A stretch of DNA of 64,000 nucleotides from Spirirestis rafaelensis WJT71-NPBG6 (GTDB lineage Bacteria; Cyanobacteriota; Cyanobacteriia; Cyanobacteriales; Nostocaceae). The position numbers and the translations under genes were made by a program. Positions 55,193 through 64,000 of this stretch are shown here, in pieces. Within the stretch, counting starts at the first letter, position 1; every line of letters starts with the position of its first letter. The notes beneath the pieces were generated by a model. The model worked only from the letters and a program-made list of their open reading frames with translations, did no database searches and was not told the DNA's origin. The stretch covers positions 1-64,000 of the forward strand of contig JAHHID010000002.1 of NCBI GenBank assembly GCA_019359015.1. Direction: 5' to 3'.

Positions 55193-55248
55193 CGCCCTCA
55201 GGCTGGAAGCCTGGGGCTACACAAACGAAGCCCACGGAGGTGGGCTAT
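55193..55248. repeat. Dispersed repeat, third (partial) copy
   Basis: ccctcaggctggaagcctggggctac and cgaagcccacggaggtgggct correspond to the left half of the element at 49467 and 53789. The right half is missing here. Confidence 0.6.
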
Positions 55249-55273
55249 AATGGTGCATCTTCATAAAAAAATG

Positions 55274-55311
55274 GTAGCTAGTGGTTATTTGTCAAAATAA
55301 CCACTAGCTAC
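55274..55311 (-). terminator. Terminator of psbY
   Basis: Perfect 17-bp stem (gtagctagtggttattt with its complement) and a 4-base loop. On the minus strand the stem is followed by CATTTTTTT. It lies 25 bases beyond the psbY stop codon, the classic layout of a rho-independent terminator. Confidence 0.75.
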
Positions 55312-55335
55312 TAACTACTAACAACCATGTCCAGT

Positions 55336-55464
55336 TTAAGCTTCTCTGTCTAAAAAGCCTTGAACTTGTCTTAAAGCAGCAGCACCGATGTTGAATGCTG
55401 CCCAACCAGCAGCAATGGCAATTGGTGCTAAAACGATCGCAACACGCATATCAATGTTTTCCAT
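55336..55464 (-). CDS. psbY: Photosystem II protein PsbY
   Basis: 42 residues, too short for most gene finders. The sequence has the PsbY layout: a short N-terminus (MENIDMRV), one membrane helix ([19 protein letters not shown]) and the conserved end [14 protein letters not shown]. PsbY is a peripheral low-molecular-weight subunit near cytochrome b559. A terminator lies just downstream and a clean spacer upstream, so it is a single-gene unit. The match to PsbY is from memory of the family's C-terminal AALRQVQ motif and is strong. Confidence 0.9.
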   Translation of the reverse strand: MENIDMRVAIVLAPIAIAAGWAAFNIGAAALRQVQGFLDREA

Positions 55465-55584
55465 ATTTAGAATCCCTCTGTTAAGTAGAAATTAAAGTTT
55501 TGTCAACTCTTCTCATTTTTATTGTTAGCCGAAGTGGGAAATTTTTCCAGACCCATTTGTAAAGAATGTTTACAAATTTATTAT

Positions 55585-55830
55585 TAGGGCATGGGGCATC
55601 GGGCATGGGGCATCGGGTATAGGACATGGAAAAAATCTCCCATTGCCCCCTTCGGGGTTCGCCAGTCGCTCATGGGGGAGACCACGGCAGGTGCTTCAAG
55701 TCGGGAAACCCGCCCAACGCACTGCCTCCCCTTGGCGTTAGCCTCTCCCTTTGGGAGAAGACCGCGCTGGCTCACCATTGCCCAATGCCCATTGCCCATT
55801 GCCCGATGCCCAATGCCCAATGCCCTATTC
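55585..55830. repeat. Tandem heptamer repeats (ggcatgg / gcccatt) beside the carbonic anhydrase gene
   Basis: It comprises tandem gggcatg / gggcatc motifs (55588-55625), a GC-rich dispersed element (gggaaacccgcccaacgcactgcctcccc) and tandem cccattgcccaatg motifs (55780-55830). The last part abuts the 3-prime end of the carbonic-anhydrase-like gene. Similar cattgccc motifs occur at 60690-60715. Confidence 0.65.
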
Positions 55831-56358
55831 CTCAGCCTTTGTAAAACCGATATCAGTACCTTTGCCAGCATGAACCAAAGCTAACTTTTGGTAACGTTGA
55901 GCGTGTTCGATAAGTTCAGCGGCTTCGGTTTCTGTGACTTGGCGCAGGACTTTGCCTGGAACGCCAGTTACCAAAGATAAAGGAGGTACATTTTTAGTTA
56001 CGACTGCGCCGGCACCAATAATGCTACCAGCGCCTACCCGCACATTGTTTAAAATAATCGCGCCAATTCCAATCAAGCTGCCACGTTCAATGTAGGCAGA
56101 ATGTATTACAGCCCGATGCCCTACGGTTACATAATCTTCTAAAATTGTGGGAAAGCCAGGATCGCCGTGTAGAATTGCCCCATCCTGAATATTGGTGCAT
56201 TCGCCAATTTCAATGCTTTCTACATCTGCCCTAACTACTGCTTGATACCAAATGCTCACTCCAGCGCCTATCTTTACCGAACCCATAACCACAGCATTAG
56301 CTGCAACGAAGGCAGCTTGAGAAATATCAGGAGAAGACCAGTAAGAAGCGGTAGACAC
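55825..56358 (-). CDS. Gamma carbonic anhydrase family protein
   Basis: 177 residues from a GTG at 56358 (VSTASYWSSPDISQ), which matches how I recall related proteins starting; an ATG at 56403 would add fifteen residues without family character. The left-handed beta-helix built of hexapeptide repeats is seen as VVMGSVKIGAGVSIWYQAVVRADVESIEIGECTNIQDGAILH, then VTVGHRAVIHSAYIERGSLIGIGAIILNN. The zinc ligands are histidines in LHGD, VGHRAVIH. The C-terminus has SLVTGVPGKVLRQVT. Function as a carbonic anhydrase or an acyl transferase relative is not decided by the sequence. Confidence 0.86.
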   Translation of the reverse strand: MSTASYWSSPDISQAAFVAANAVVMGSVKIGAGVSIWYQAVVRADVESIEIGECTNIQDGAILHGDPGFPTILEDYVTVGHRAVIHSAYIERGSLIGIGAIILNNVRVGAGSIIGAGAVVTKNVPPLSLVTGVPGKVLRQVTETEAAELIEHAQRYQKLALVHAGKGTDIGFTKAEE

Positions 56359-56597
56359 GATAGAATATGAATATGGTACCCAGGAACACTGGAAAAACTC
56401 CAACCTTGGAAGCTGGTTGCATTCAACAGAATATCACGGTGTAAAGCCTTGATGTTGAAAGGGCACGCTTTGTGGAAACCTGACAGCGCAACTTAATTTG
56501 TGTGCAGCAACAAGTAATTACCCCAAGGAGGCGGAGTAGAAGTGTAAACTAAAACCAATTTTGCGGGTTAAAACAAAAGTATGTTTGTACGCACTTC

Positions 56598-57110
56598 ATG
56601 ATGAATCCAGGCTTGCAGTACCCAATATTTGGTCCAGAAATACAGTGTCCCCACTGCCGTCAAACAATTCCGGCACTGACACTAACAGATACATATCTAT
56701 GTCCTCGGCATGGCGCTTTTGAAGCGAATCCGAAAGATGGTGAATTGATTCATCTTCAGTCCGGGCGTCATTGGCGAAGATGGAATAATGAATGGTATCG
56801 GCAACATACGCATCCCGATGGCATTCGCTTTGAAATTCACGAAGCGCTAGACAAGCTGTATACTCAAGGATACCGAGCAACAAAAGTGATTATTGCCAAA
56901 CGGTATGAAGAATTGATGAGTGGCTACTTGGAACGCAGCACACCTTGGCGTTCTGGTCAACCAGAGATAAGATCTGCGCGGCTTTATGGCTTACCAGTAG
57001 AGTTTAGCCCAGATTCGGCAGAAGAACCGTGCTGGGAAGTGATAAATTTTGATTTGGAAAAAGAGCCGGGTGTGCCTGTGCGCTATCCTTATTTTCGGTT
57101 GTTTGAGTAA
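56598..57110 (+). CDS. TIGR02652 family protein with zinc-finger-like start
   Basis: 170 residues. The N-terminus has a CPHC ... CPRHG pattern (residues 18-42), which suggests a small zinc-binding knuckle. The core (HLQSGRHWRRWNNEWYRQHTHPDGIRFEIHEALDKLY; ATKVIIAKRYEELMSGYLERSTPW) is the cyanobacterial family I know as TIGR02652, of unknown function. It is divergent from the carbonic-anhydrase-like gene across 240 bases and precedes the VOC gene by 90 bases. Confidence 0.8.
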   Translation: MMNPGLQYPIFGPEIQCPHCRQTIPALTLTDTYLCPRHGAFEANPKDGELIHLQSGRHWRRWNNEWYRQHTHPDGIRFEIHEALDKLYTQGYRATKVIIAKRYEELMSGYLERSTPWRSGQPEIRSARLYGLPVEFSPDSAEEPCWEVINFDLEKEPGVPVRYPYFRLFE

Positions 57111-57198
57111 TGGTTGTGAGTCATTAGTCATTAGTCATTGGCACTCGGATAAATGACTTTTGACTACGGACTTTTGACTACGGACTTTTGACAAAATT

Positions 57199-57633
57199 AT
57201 GCATCACGCTTCTATTCGTACCGCGAATATCCATCGAGCGATCGCCTTTTACGAACAGTTAGGGTTTACTGTCTGTGAACGCTTCACTACAGGGTATACT
57301 CTGGCTTGCTGGATGGAAGGATTAGGCGGCAGAATCGAGCTGATCCAAATTCCCGAACCAAAGCCAGCCCCGGATGCATTCGCAGATGAGCATTATGTGG
57401 GGTATTATCATCTGTCATTTGATTTAACACAAACAACGGCAGATTTACCTAGTTGGTTAACAAATCTAAAAGAACGTATGGCGATCGCCTCACAATCTGA
57501 AGGGGAACAATCGCAACCGTTGGTAGTGCTTTTAGAACCAACACAGCAGCAAATAGGCTCGCGTATCTACGAAGTTGCTTTTATTGCGGATACTGACGGA
57601 TTACCCCTGGAATTTCTACGCGTTTTATCATAA
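57199..57633 (+). CDS. VOC (glyoxalase-like) family protein
   Basis: 144 residues. Two beta-alpha-beta-beta-beta units are seen: HHASIRTANIHRAIAFYEQLGFTVCERF, then YHLSFDLTQTTADLPSWLTNLKERM, then YEVAFIADTDGLPLEFLRVL. Metal ligands His at the N-terminus and in YYHLSF and Glu in GLPLEF fit the family. The specific reaction cannot be inferred. It lies on the same strand as the neighbouring TIGR02652 gene. Confidence 0.85.
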   Translation: MHHASIRTANIHRAIAFYEQLGFTVCERFTTGYTLACWMEGLGGRIELIQIPEPKPAPDAFADEHYVGYYHLSFDLTQTTADLPSWLTNLKERMAIASQSEGEQSQPLVVLLEPTQQQIGSRIYEVAFIADTDGLPLEFLRVLS

Positions 57634-57783
57634 ATGGGCGAATAGTAGCTTATATTTACTACTGACGGTAGAATAATCTTTCTATGTAGTCTTGCGGAGG
57701 CAACAGATTAGAGAGAAAGATTAAGCTATTGTCAATGCTTAAAAATTCTGTAATGGAATTTACAGATCAAGTTTACAAAATAA

Positions 57784-60621
57784 ATGTCGATGTTTTCTAC
57801 ATTGCGTAGGTATCGTTTTCTATTCTTGATGTTGAGCGTCTGGCTGATTGTGGTGGGCTTACTCAGTCATAAACCTCTTGAGAGCGAGCTTATGGCTGCT
57901 TACAACCAGGTAAATACCCAGCAAACATTAGTAGCAAAAAAGCCAACATCCCTAACAGCGACAGAAAACGTCAACAAAACGGTGCTGGAAAATGGTCTGA
58001 CTATCCTCACAAAAGAAGTGCATACTGCGCCAGTTGTAACAGTACAAGTCTGGTATAAAGTCGGTTCGCGGAATGAAGAACCAGGAGTGAATGGTATTGC
58101 CCACCAGTTAGAACACATGATGTTTAAGGGCACATCATATCGTCCGATTCAATTTGGACGATTGTTTAGTGCTTTGGGTAGCGACTCGAATGCTTTCACT
58201 AGCTATGACCAAACAGCATATTATGGCACTTTGGAACGAGAAAAGCTCAAAGCGCTTTTAGTCCTGGAAGCAGACAGAATGCAAAACTCTGTGATTGATG
58301 CCGAACAATTAGCGAGTGAAAAACGGGTAGTAATTTCCGAGTTGCAAGGTTACGAAAATAGTCCTGATTACCGCCTAAACCGCGCCGTAATGCAAGCGGC
58401 ATTTCCTCAAAGTCCATATGGATTGCCTGTGGGTGGTACGAAAGCCGATGTCGAGAAGTTTCAAGTTGAGCAAGTACGTAAGTATTACCGTAACTTCTAC
58501 TCTCCCAACAACGCTGTTTTGGTGATTGTCGGGGATTTTGACGCTGCAAAAACATTGAAAGCAGTACAAGAGATATTTGGGAAAATTCCTAAGAGTCAAC
58601 AGTCAACAGTCAACAGTCCCCCCCTCCCCCTCTCCCCCCCTCTCCCCCCCTCCTCTTCACCCATTGTGTTGCGAGAACCGGGATCGGCAGCGTTGTTACA
58701 AGCAGTCTACCCACTGCCGCAGGTGAATCACCCGGATGTGCCAGCGTTGGAAGTGATGGATTATATCTTGACAGAAGGACGGAATTCTCGGTTTTATCAG
58801 GCATTAGTAAAATCAGGTTTGGCTAGTGATGTTACCGCTTCTGTTGCTAGCTTGCTCTCGTCTGGCTGGTATAAGATTTCGGTGACAGCGGCGCCTCATC
58901 AAGATTTACGAAAAATTGACTCAGTGCTAAGAAGTGAAATCACCAAGCTGGCTGGGGTGACTTCAAAAGAAGTGAAACAAGCCAAGACGCAGCTAGAAGC
59001 TTCTGCAATTTTGAATAACCGTGATATTAGCAATCAGGCGAGGCAACTGGCTAACGATGAGCTTACTACTGGTGATTATCTCTACACAAAACGCTATTTA
59101 GAAGCGGTTCGCAAAGTAACTGAGGTCGATGTTAGGCGTGTAGTGAATAAATATCTCCAACAAGAAGTACGCACGGTGGGCTTTTTTGAACCAACTCAGA
59201 AGCCGGTTAAAGGAAATGGCGGCAAAGCAAATTCTGTACAAACTAGAGATAATTTTACTTTACTGCCACCTATAGCCTCGGCTGAGGTGATGAAGTATTT
59301 ACCAGATGTGGATTCAACTACAGACATTGTTCAGAAGACTTCCTCTGAAAAAGCAACGCTAGCACTACCACAAGAATTTACTTTATCCAACGGTTTGCGA
59401 GTATTGCTGTTGCCCGATAAAAGTACTCCTACGGTGACGCTGAGTGGTTATCTGAAAGCTGGGGCAGAATTTGATCCAGAGGATAAAGCAGGATTGGCAT
59501 CTCTTGTAGCAGACAACTTGATGAATGGTACAAAAAACAAGGATGTTTTAACTCTTGCCCAAGCTTTGGAAGAACGCGGAGCAAATCTGGATTTAGAAAC
59601 GTATCGCGAAGGTGTGCGAATTGAGGGTAATAGTTTAGCCGCAGATTTGCCTGTTTTGATTGAGACTTTAGCTGATGCTGTAAAAAATGCGACTTTTCCT
59701 GGGAAAGAGTTGGAATTGACTCGTAAACAAGCTTTGAATGCTTTGGAACTGGAATTAGATGATCCATCTGAAGTAGCAGAAAGAACATTTTTACAATCTA
59801 TTTATCCCAAAAATCATCCATCACACACTTTTCCTACCGAAAAGAGTTTGCAGAAAATTAGCCGTGAAGATGTGCTTAATTTCAAAGCAAAACATTATCG
59901 TCCAGATACGACAGTGTTAGTGTTGGTGGGAGATTTTGAACCGGCGAAAGTGCGATCGCTTCTTAAAAGAGAGTTTAGTGATTGGCAAGTTAGCGGAGAA
60001 CCACCAAAATTAAAATATCCGGCTGTATCTGTACCCGAAAAAGTAGTGCGTGTCAATTCAGTGCTTCCTGGTAAAGCGCAAGCGATTACTTATATGGGTT
60101 ACATAGGTATTAACCGTCAAGATCCAAGATTTTATGCAGCATTAATATTAAATCAGATTTTGGGTGGCGATACACTTTCGAGTAGATTGGGTGCAGAAGT
60201 ACGCGATCGCCTAGGTCTGACTTATGGAATTTATAGCTACTTCCAAGCTGGAAAAAATATAGGGACATTTTTGATAGAAATGCAAACCAGCCCAGAAGAT
60301 GCACATAATGCGATCGCTAGCACCCGCAATCTGCTACAACAACTGCATACTGATGGTGTCAGCACCCAAGAAGTAGAGACAGCTAAACGCACCTTAATCA
60401 GCAATTACACCGTAACTCTTGCAAACCCACAGGAATTAACTAAAAGAATTCTCATGAACGAAGTCTACGGGTTGGATGAAATGGAATTACGTTCTTTTAC
60501 CCAAAAAATCCAGACCGTCAATCTTGCCCAAGTAAATCTTGCTGCTCGTGAGTTACTTCATCCAGATAAAATTGTAGTAGTGACAGCTGGTCCGGCTGTC
60601 TTAGCACAACGCATTAAGTAA
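57784..60621 (+). CDS. M16 family zinc metallopeptidase, two-domain
   Basis: 945 residues. A signal or membrane segment near residues 10-27 precedes an N-terminal M16 half with the inverted zinc motif HQLEHMMFKGT (HxxEH) and a downstream Glu in ASEKRVVISELQGYE. The C-terminal half (GLRVLLLPDKSTPTVTLSGYLKAG; AGLASLVADNLMNGTKNK) lacks the motif and is the inactive partner half, as in processing peptidases and pitrilysin-like enzymes. An insert of Ser and Pro (QSTVNSPPLPLSPPLPPSSS) from a repeat lies near residue 275. It should degrade peptides in the periplasm. Confidence 0.9.
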   Translation: MSMFSTLRRYRFLFLMLSVWLIVVGLLSHKPLESELMAAYNQVNTQQTLVAKKPTSLTATENVNKTVLENGLTILTKEVHTAPVVTVQVWYKVGSRNEEPGVNGIAHQLEHMMFKGTSYRPIQFGRLFSALGSDSNAFTSYDQTAYYGTLEREKLKALLVLEADRMQNSVIDAEQLASEKRVVISELQGYENSPDYRLNRAVMQAAFPQSPYGLPVGGTKADVEKFQVEQVRKYYRNFYSPNNAVLVIVGDFDAAKTLKAVQEIFGKIPKSQQSTVNSPPLPLSPPLPPSSSPIVLREPGSAALLQAVYPLPQVNHPDVPALEVMDYILTEGRNSRFYQALVKSGLASDVTASVASLLSSGWYKISVTAAPHQDLRKIDSVLRSEITKLAGVTSKEVKQAKTQLEASAILNNRDISNQARQLANDELTTGDYLYTKRYLEAVRKVTEVDVRRVVNKYLQQEVRTVGFFEPTQKPVKGNGGKANSVQTRDNFTLLPPIASAEVMKYLPDVDSTTDIVQKTSSEKATLALPQEFTLSNGLRVLLLPDKSTPTVTLSGYLKAGAEFDPEDKAGLASLVADNLMNGTKNKDVLTLAQALEERGANLDLETYREGVRIEGNSLAADLPVLIETLADAVKNATFPGKELELTRKQALNALELELDDPSEVAERTFLQSIYPKNHPSHTFPTEKSLQKISREDVLNFKAKHYRPDTTVLVLVGDFEPAKVRSLLKREFSDWQVSGEPPKLKYPAVSVPEKVVRVNSVLPGKAQAITYMGYIGINRQDPRFYAALILNQILGGDTLSSRLGAEVRDRLGLTYGIYSYFQAGKNIGTFLIEMQTSPEDAHNAIASTRNLLQQLHTDGVSTQEVETAKRTLISNYTVTLANPQELTKRILMNEVYGLDEMELRSFTQKIQTVNLAQVNLAARELLHPDKIVVVTAGPAVLAQRIK

Positions 60622-60639
60622 AAACGTAAGTGGATGGTG

Positions 60640-60730
60640 GAAATTTGAAGAGGGGAAAAGGGGAAAGGGAAAAGGGTTATTATTAATGCCCATTGCCCAT
60701 TGCCCATTGCCCACCAACAACCAACAACCA
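60640..60730. repeat. Short tandem repeats between M16 and map
   Basis: gaggggaaaaggggaaaggg, then tandem cccattgcccattgccc, then ccaacaaccaacaacc. These are the same motif types as at 55585-55830. No gene was seen in the spacer. Confidence 0.6.
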
Positions 60731-60824
60731 AATAAGTTAACTTAAATATAGATATTGTTTCTCAATTAATCTAAAAAAATCATTGACTCTTAAGCGGCAA
60801 GGCGCAAATAATTATTAATATCCC

Positions 60825-61652
60825 ATGAACATTTTCACTAACCTGCTTTCTCAATCAACTCAGCCTAATGTTTCCAAGCGACAACGCCGAGGAATTGAAA
60901 TTAAATCGCCGCGTGAAATTGAAATTATGCGGCAATCTGCAAAAATTGTGGCTACCGTATTGAAAGAAATTTCTCAGTTGGTACAGCCAGGAATGACTAC
61001 TGCTGACTTAGATGCTCATGCGGAAAAACGCATCCGAGAAATGGGTGCAACACCAAGCTTTAAGGGATATCACGGTTTTCCTGGTTCTATCTGCTCCAGC
61101 ATTAATAATGAAGTTGTACATGGTATCCCCAGTCCCAAAAAACTCATCCGTTTGGGGGATGTTTTAAAAGTAGATACAGGTGCTTTTTACCAAGGTTTTC
61201 ATGGTGACTCCTGCATTACTATTGCCGTGGGAGATGTCACCCCAGAAGCTGCAAAACTGATTCGCATCGCTGAAGAATCGCTTTTCAAAGGCATTGAACA
61301 AGTTAAAGCGGGGAATTACCTCATAGATATTGCTGGAGCAATTGAAGACCATGTGAAAGGTAATGGCTTTAGTGTAGTAGAAGACTTCACCGGACACGGT
61401 GTTGGTCGCAACTTGCACGAAGAACCTTCTGTTTTCAACTTCCGCACGCGGGAAATGCCAAATGTAAAGCTGCGTGCAGGAATGACGCTGGCTATTGAGC
61501 CAATTTTGAATGCAGGTTCTAAGGTGACGCGGACTTTATCTGACCGCTGGACTGCTGTAACGGTAGATAATTCTTTGTCGGCTCAGTTTGAGCATACCGT
61601 GTTGGTGACGGATACTGGCTATGAAATTTTGACAGACCGTTCTAAAGTTTAA
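60825..61652 (+). CDS. map: Methionine aminopeptidase, type I
   Basis: 275 residues. Dinuclear metal ligands Asp ([15 protein letters not shown], two Asp), His ([16 protein letters not shown]), Glu (MTLAIEPIL) and Glu ([11 protein letters not shown]) are all present. The substrate histidine is in [12 protein letters not shown]. It removes the starting methionine from new proteins. The N-terminal 25 residues before [14 protein letters not shown] are an extension without catalytic role. A hairpin terminator follows. Cyanobacteria often carry several map genes, and this one may be a paralogue. Confidence 0.95.
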   Translation: MNIFTNLLSQSTQPNVSKRQRRGIEIKSPREIEIMRQSAKIVATVLKEISQLVQPGMTTADLDAHAEKRIREMGATPSFKGYHGFPGSICSSINNEVVHGIPSPKKLIRLGDVLKVDTGAFYQGFHGDSCITIAVGDVTPEAAKLIRIAEESLFKGIEQVKAGNYLIDIAGAIEDHVKGNGFSVVEDFTGHGVGRNLHEEPSVFNFRTREMPNVKLRAGMTLAIEPILNAGSKVTRTLSDRWTAVTVDNSLSAQFEHTVLVTDTGYEILTDRSKV

Positions 61653-61678
61653 TTGCTAACAATATTAATTGTTGAGAG

Positions 61679-61721
61679 AGGCAAAGCGTTAAAAGTGGGC
61701 GTTTTGCCTTTTCATTTTTTA
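61679..61721 (+). terminator. Terminator of map
   Basis: Ten-pair stem (aggcaaagcg with cgttttgcct, one G-T) and an 11-base loop, followed by ttcatttttt. It lies 27 bases after the map stop codon, a typical rho-independent terminator. Confidence 0.75.
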
Positions 61722-61901
61722 GTGTTGTGTAGCGATCGCAGTATATTTAGTTTGAGAAATAGAAAGCTTTAGAGAATGTTGAAGTTGCAAATCTTAGCTA
61801 TAGATTTAAACTTGCCAGTAATTATGCAAAAATAACAACTTCAAACTGAAAATTGCAACAGATAATGGTACGAATAGATAAAACTACTCATTAACTAACG
61901 C

Positions 61902-63308
61902 ATGACTCAAATTGACTTAGCTTTTACCCCAGCATTGCAGCAAGCAGAATTAATTCGTCAGCGCCAAGTGTCACCGTTGGAGTTGGTGGAATTATATCTA
62001 GAACGAATTCAGCGCTTAGATCCGCAATTAGGAAGTTATTTTACGGTCATGGCAGACAGTGCGATCACCGATGCCAGAGCCAAAACAGAAATGTTGTCTG
62101 GGGGTGGGCAAACTTCATCCCTACCACCGTTTTTTGGGGTGCCGATTTCTATTAAAGACCTTAACCCATTGGCTGGTGTTGCTTGTACCTACGGAAATCC
62201 GGCATTGTTGAATAACATTGCTGGGTATGATGATGGCATAGTGACGCGGATACGCTCCGCTGGGTTTGTTGTTTTGGGTAAAACTGCAACTTCAGAACTT
62301 GGTTCATTTCCTTACACAGAACCTACGGGTTTTCCCCCAACAAGAAATCCGTGGAATTTGGAATACACTCCAGGTGGTTCCAGTGGGGGAGCAGCGGCAG
62401 CACTAGCAGCAGGATTGTCTGCGATCGCTCAAGGTTCCGATGGTGGTGGATCGGTTCGCGGTCCGGCAGCTTGTTGTGGTTTGGTGGGCATCAAGCCGAA
62501 TCGTGGAAGAGTGACAAATGCCCCAGCAGGCGATCGCCTCAGTGGAATTGCTACCAATGGTCCCATAGCCCGTACTGTCGCTGATGCAGCCGCTCTTTTG
62601 GATGTCATGTCTGGCTATGTCACCGGCGATCCTTACTGGTTGCCCGATCCAAAACCATCATTTCTCACTGCTAGTAAAGAAAAAATCGGTGCTTTACGAA
62701 TTGCCTTTGCGGCTAGCATCCCTCCTCTAGGAAAAGCTGACGCAAGCTGTGAGCAAGCCGTTCTGAAAACAGTTAAGTTATTAGAAGAACTCGGTCATAC
62801 AGTTGAAGAACAATGCCCCGATTTCAGCGGTTTAGTTGAACCATTTCAAGTTGTGTGGCAAACCAGCGTCGCTGCATCGGGAATTCCGGCTGAAGTTTTG
62901 CAGCCAATGAATCGCTTTTTGTTGGCGCGAACAGGTTCTGCTGGTGAATATCTGCAAGCAGTTTTTCAAATGCAAATGGTGTCGCGGCAAATCGTGGCAT
63001 TTTTTGATACTGTGGACGTGTTGGTATTGCCAGTTTATCTGCATTCACCCATCCGTATCGGGGAATGGGCAAATTTGAGTCCGGAAGAGACGTTCCAAAG
63101 AATTATACACTGGATTGCACCTTGTCCACCTGCAAATGCTACTGGACAACCAGCGATCGCCATTCCGGTTGGTTTTGACGATAATAATTTACCTATGAGC
63201 GTTCAGTTAGTCGGCAAACCTGCGGCTGAAGCTACTCTCATCAGCCTAGCAGCGCAACTCGAAGCCGTCTTACCTTGGATTTCGCATCGTCCAGCATTTG
63301 CGACATAA
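61902..63308 (+). CDS. Amidase
   Basis: 468 residues of the amidase-signature family. The catalytic triad Lys-Ser-Ser is present: Lys in SIKDLNPL, the glycine-serine stretch in GGSSGGAAAALAAG and Ser in SDGGGSVRGPAACCGLVGIKPNRGRV. The C-terminus has NATGQPAIAIPVG. The family hydrolyses amides; it is related to GatA of tRNA amidotransferase, but lacks context for that role. The substrate is unknown. The gene is followed after only seven bases by a Crp-type regulator. Confidence 0.92.
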   Translation: MTQIDLAFTPALQQAELIRQRQVSPLELVELYLERIQRLDPQLGSYFTVMADSAITDARAKTEMLSGGGQTSSLPPFFGVPISIKDLNPLAGVACTYGNPALLNNIAGYDDGIVTRIRSAGFVVLGKTATSELGSFPYTEPTGFPPTRNPWNLEYTPGGSSGGAAAALAAGLSAIAQGSDGGGSVRGPAACCGLVGIKPNRGRVTNAPAGDRLSGIATNGPIARTVADAAALLDVMSGYVTGDPYWLPDPKPSFLTASKEKIGALRIAFAASIPPLGKADASCEQAVLKTVKLLEELGHTVEEQCPDFSGLVEPFQVVWQTSVAASGIPAEVLQPMNRFLLARTGSAGEYLQAVFQMQMVSRQIVAFFDTVDVLVLPVYLHSPIRIGEWANLSPEETFQRIIHWIAPCPPANATGQPAIAIPVGFDDNNLPMSVQLVGKPAAEATLISLAAQLEAVLPWISHRPAFAT

Positions 63309-63315
63309 TGCAAAA

Positions 63316-64000
63316 ATGGCTATGCAGGCAACAATTGAACAACTCTCTCAAATTATAATTTTGGCTGGTTTAGAAAAGCAAGATCAGATAAATCTGCAAC
63401 CTCACACCCAGGTGCAACGCTACAGCAAAGGAGAGATTATCCTGCATGAGGGCGATCGCCTACTACCCAAATTATATACTCTTGTGACTGGCTCAATTCA
63501 AGTCACTAAAACAGCAAAGACCGGAAAAGAAACGATTCTTCGCACGCTTTCTGCCGGGGAAATGTTTGCTGCCCCTGCATTGTTAGGAAATGGCATTTCT
63601 CCCGCAACTGTGACTGTTGAATCTGATTGCGAAATTGTAACTGTAGAGCGAGATGCTTTACTTAAGGTTATACAGCAGAATCCCGAAATTGCCCTGCGGA
63701 TGCTGATGGTTTTTAATGCTCGAATTCAGCAAATGCATGAAATAGTTCATGGATTAGTTTCAGAAAGAGCCATTGTGCGTTTAGCGAGATTAATTCAATA
63801 TTTTGCCGCTGAATATGGCACTGAATCAAGTTCAGAGGGTGAGAGTTTAAAATTCAAGTTATCTTATTATCAAATGGCACGAACTATCGGGATTACTTAC
63901 GAAGAATGCGTGCGTTTAATTAAAACTATCAAACCAACACTTGCCTACAGTCGAGGTGGCAAAATCACGATACTTGATGTTAATAAACTCGAAGATATCG
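63316..64000 (+). CDS. Crp/Fnr-type transcription regulator, cut by the window end
   Basis: The frame is open from an ATG at 63316 to the end of the window (about 228 codons). The N-terminal cyclic-nucleotide-binding domain has GEIILHEGDRLLPKLYTLVTG, then RTLSAGEMFAAPALL. A dimerisation helix (ALRMLMVFNARIQQMHEIVH) leads to an HTH_CRP domain (LSYYQMARTIGITYEECVRLIKTIKP; TILDVNKLEDI). The typical Arg-Ser pair for cAMP is not evident. It follows the amidase stop by seven bases, so it is probably co-transcribed with it. The C-terminus lies outside. Confidence 0.85.
   Translation, partial: MAMQATIEQLSQIIILAGLEKQDQINLQPHTQVQRYSKGEIILHEGDRLLPKLYTLVTGSIQVTKTAKTGKETILRTLSAGEMFAAPALLGNGISPATVTVESDCEIVTVERDALLKVIQQNPEIALRMLMVFNARIQQMHEIVHGLVSERAIVRLARLIQYFAAEYGTESSSEGESLKFKLSYYQMARTIGITYEECVRLIKTIKPTLAYSRGGKITILDVNKLEDI

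Noticed and set aside
55585-55884. Plus-strand frames of 72-97 codons near psbY
   Set aside because: They are written by tandem heptamers and a dispersed repeat, and overlap the real carbonic-anhydrase-like gene.

Overview
The window is chromosomal DNA of a cyanobacterium, most likely a filamentous, heterocyst-type member of the Nostocales. The evidence is the very frequent HIP1 octamer (gcgatcgc), oxygenic photosynthesis genes (psbO, psbY, the NDH-1 assembly factor crr6), cyanobacteria-specific families (DUF3685, DUF3122, DUF760, TIGR02652), and abundant short tandem and palindromic interspersed repeats. From memory, a psbO ... ftsQ - ftsZ - gshB - glutaredoxin order is also found in Anabaena/Nostoc. 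The genus cannot be fixed from sequence alone.

Layout. 0-2 kb: a minus-strand vWA / coiled-coil / MotB-like operon in decay. 2.4-7.2 kb: sigF with a proline-rich lipoprotein and a small protein downstream, psbO, and a small conserved protein. 7.2-14 kb: a very large STAND NTPase with 14 WD40 repeats, and a P-loop ATPase upstream of it. 14-17 kb: an intergenic stretch full of repeats and an IscB (OMEGA) element with a recognisable upstream omega RNA. 17-25 kb: core genes ftsQ, ftsZ, gshB, grxC and hflX; hflX appears to have lost its ATG start. 25.4-28.8 kb: an accessory patch with a MazF/PemK toxin-antitoxin pair and a Z1-domain helicase-like protein overlapping an unrecognised partner gene. 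29-36 kb: cysteine hydrolase, LysM/M23 peptidase, HtrA protease, DUF760, scpB, ispD and a GT9 glycosyltransferase. 36-39 kb: an AT-rich stretch with an orphan gene, crr6 and a LuxR remnant. 39-46 kb: a Fur-family regulator, a degenerate response regulator, DUF3122, a flavoprotein disulfide reductase relative, cobD and HU. 46-52 kb: a DUF433/DUF5615 toxin-antitoxin pair and the type IV pilus operon pilMNOQ. 52-64 kb: a sugar-binding lipoprotein, folC, psbY (42 codons), gamma carbonic anhydrase, TIGR02652, VOC protein, M16 peptidase, map, amidase, and a Crp-family regulator cut by the window end.

Functional themes. Housekeeping genes (division, isoprenoid, folate, glutathione, photosystem II, pili) are interleaved with conflict-type modules (STAND/ATPase, IscB, MazF, Z1, DUF433/DUF5615). 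SigF, the lipoprotein with a PilP-like C-terminal region, and pilMNOQ form a possible pilus theme. A recurrent oddity is that interspersed repeats lie inside open reading frames and are translated: in the STAND protein, the DUF3685 regulator, cobD, the M16 peptidase, and the ends of scpB and DUF3122. No tRNA, rRNA or CRISPR array was recognised. The best candidates for an undescribed system are the Z1 pair (26114-28793), the STAND/ATPase pair (7263-13947) and the IscB locus (15327-16920).
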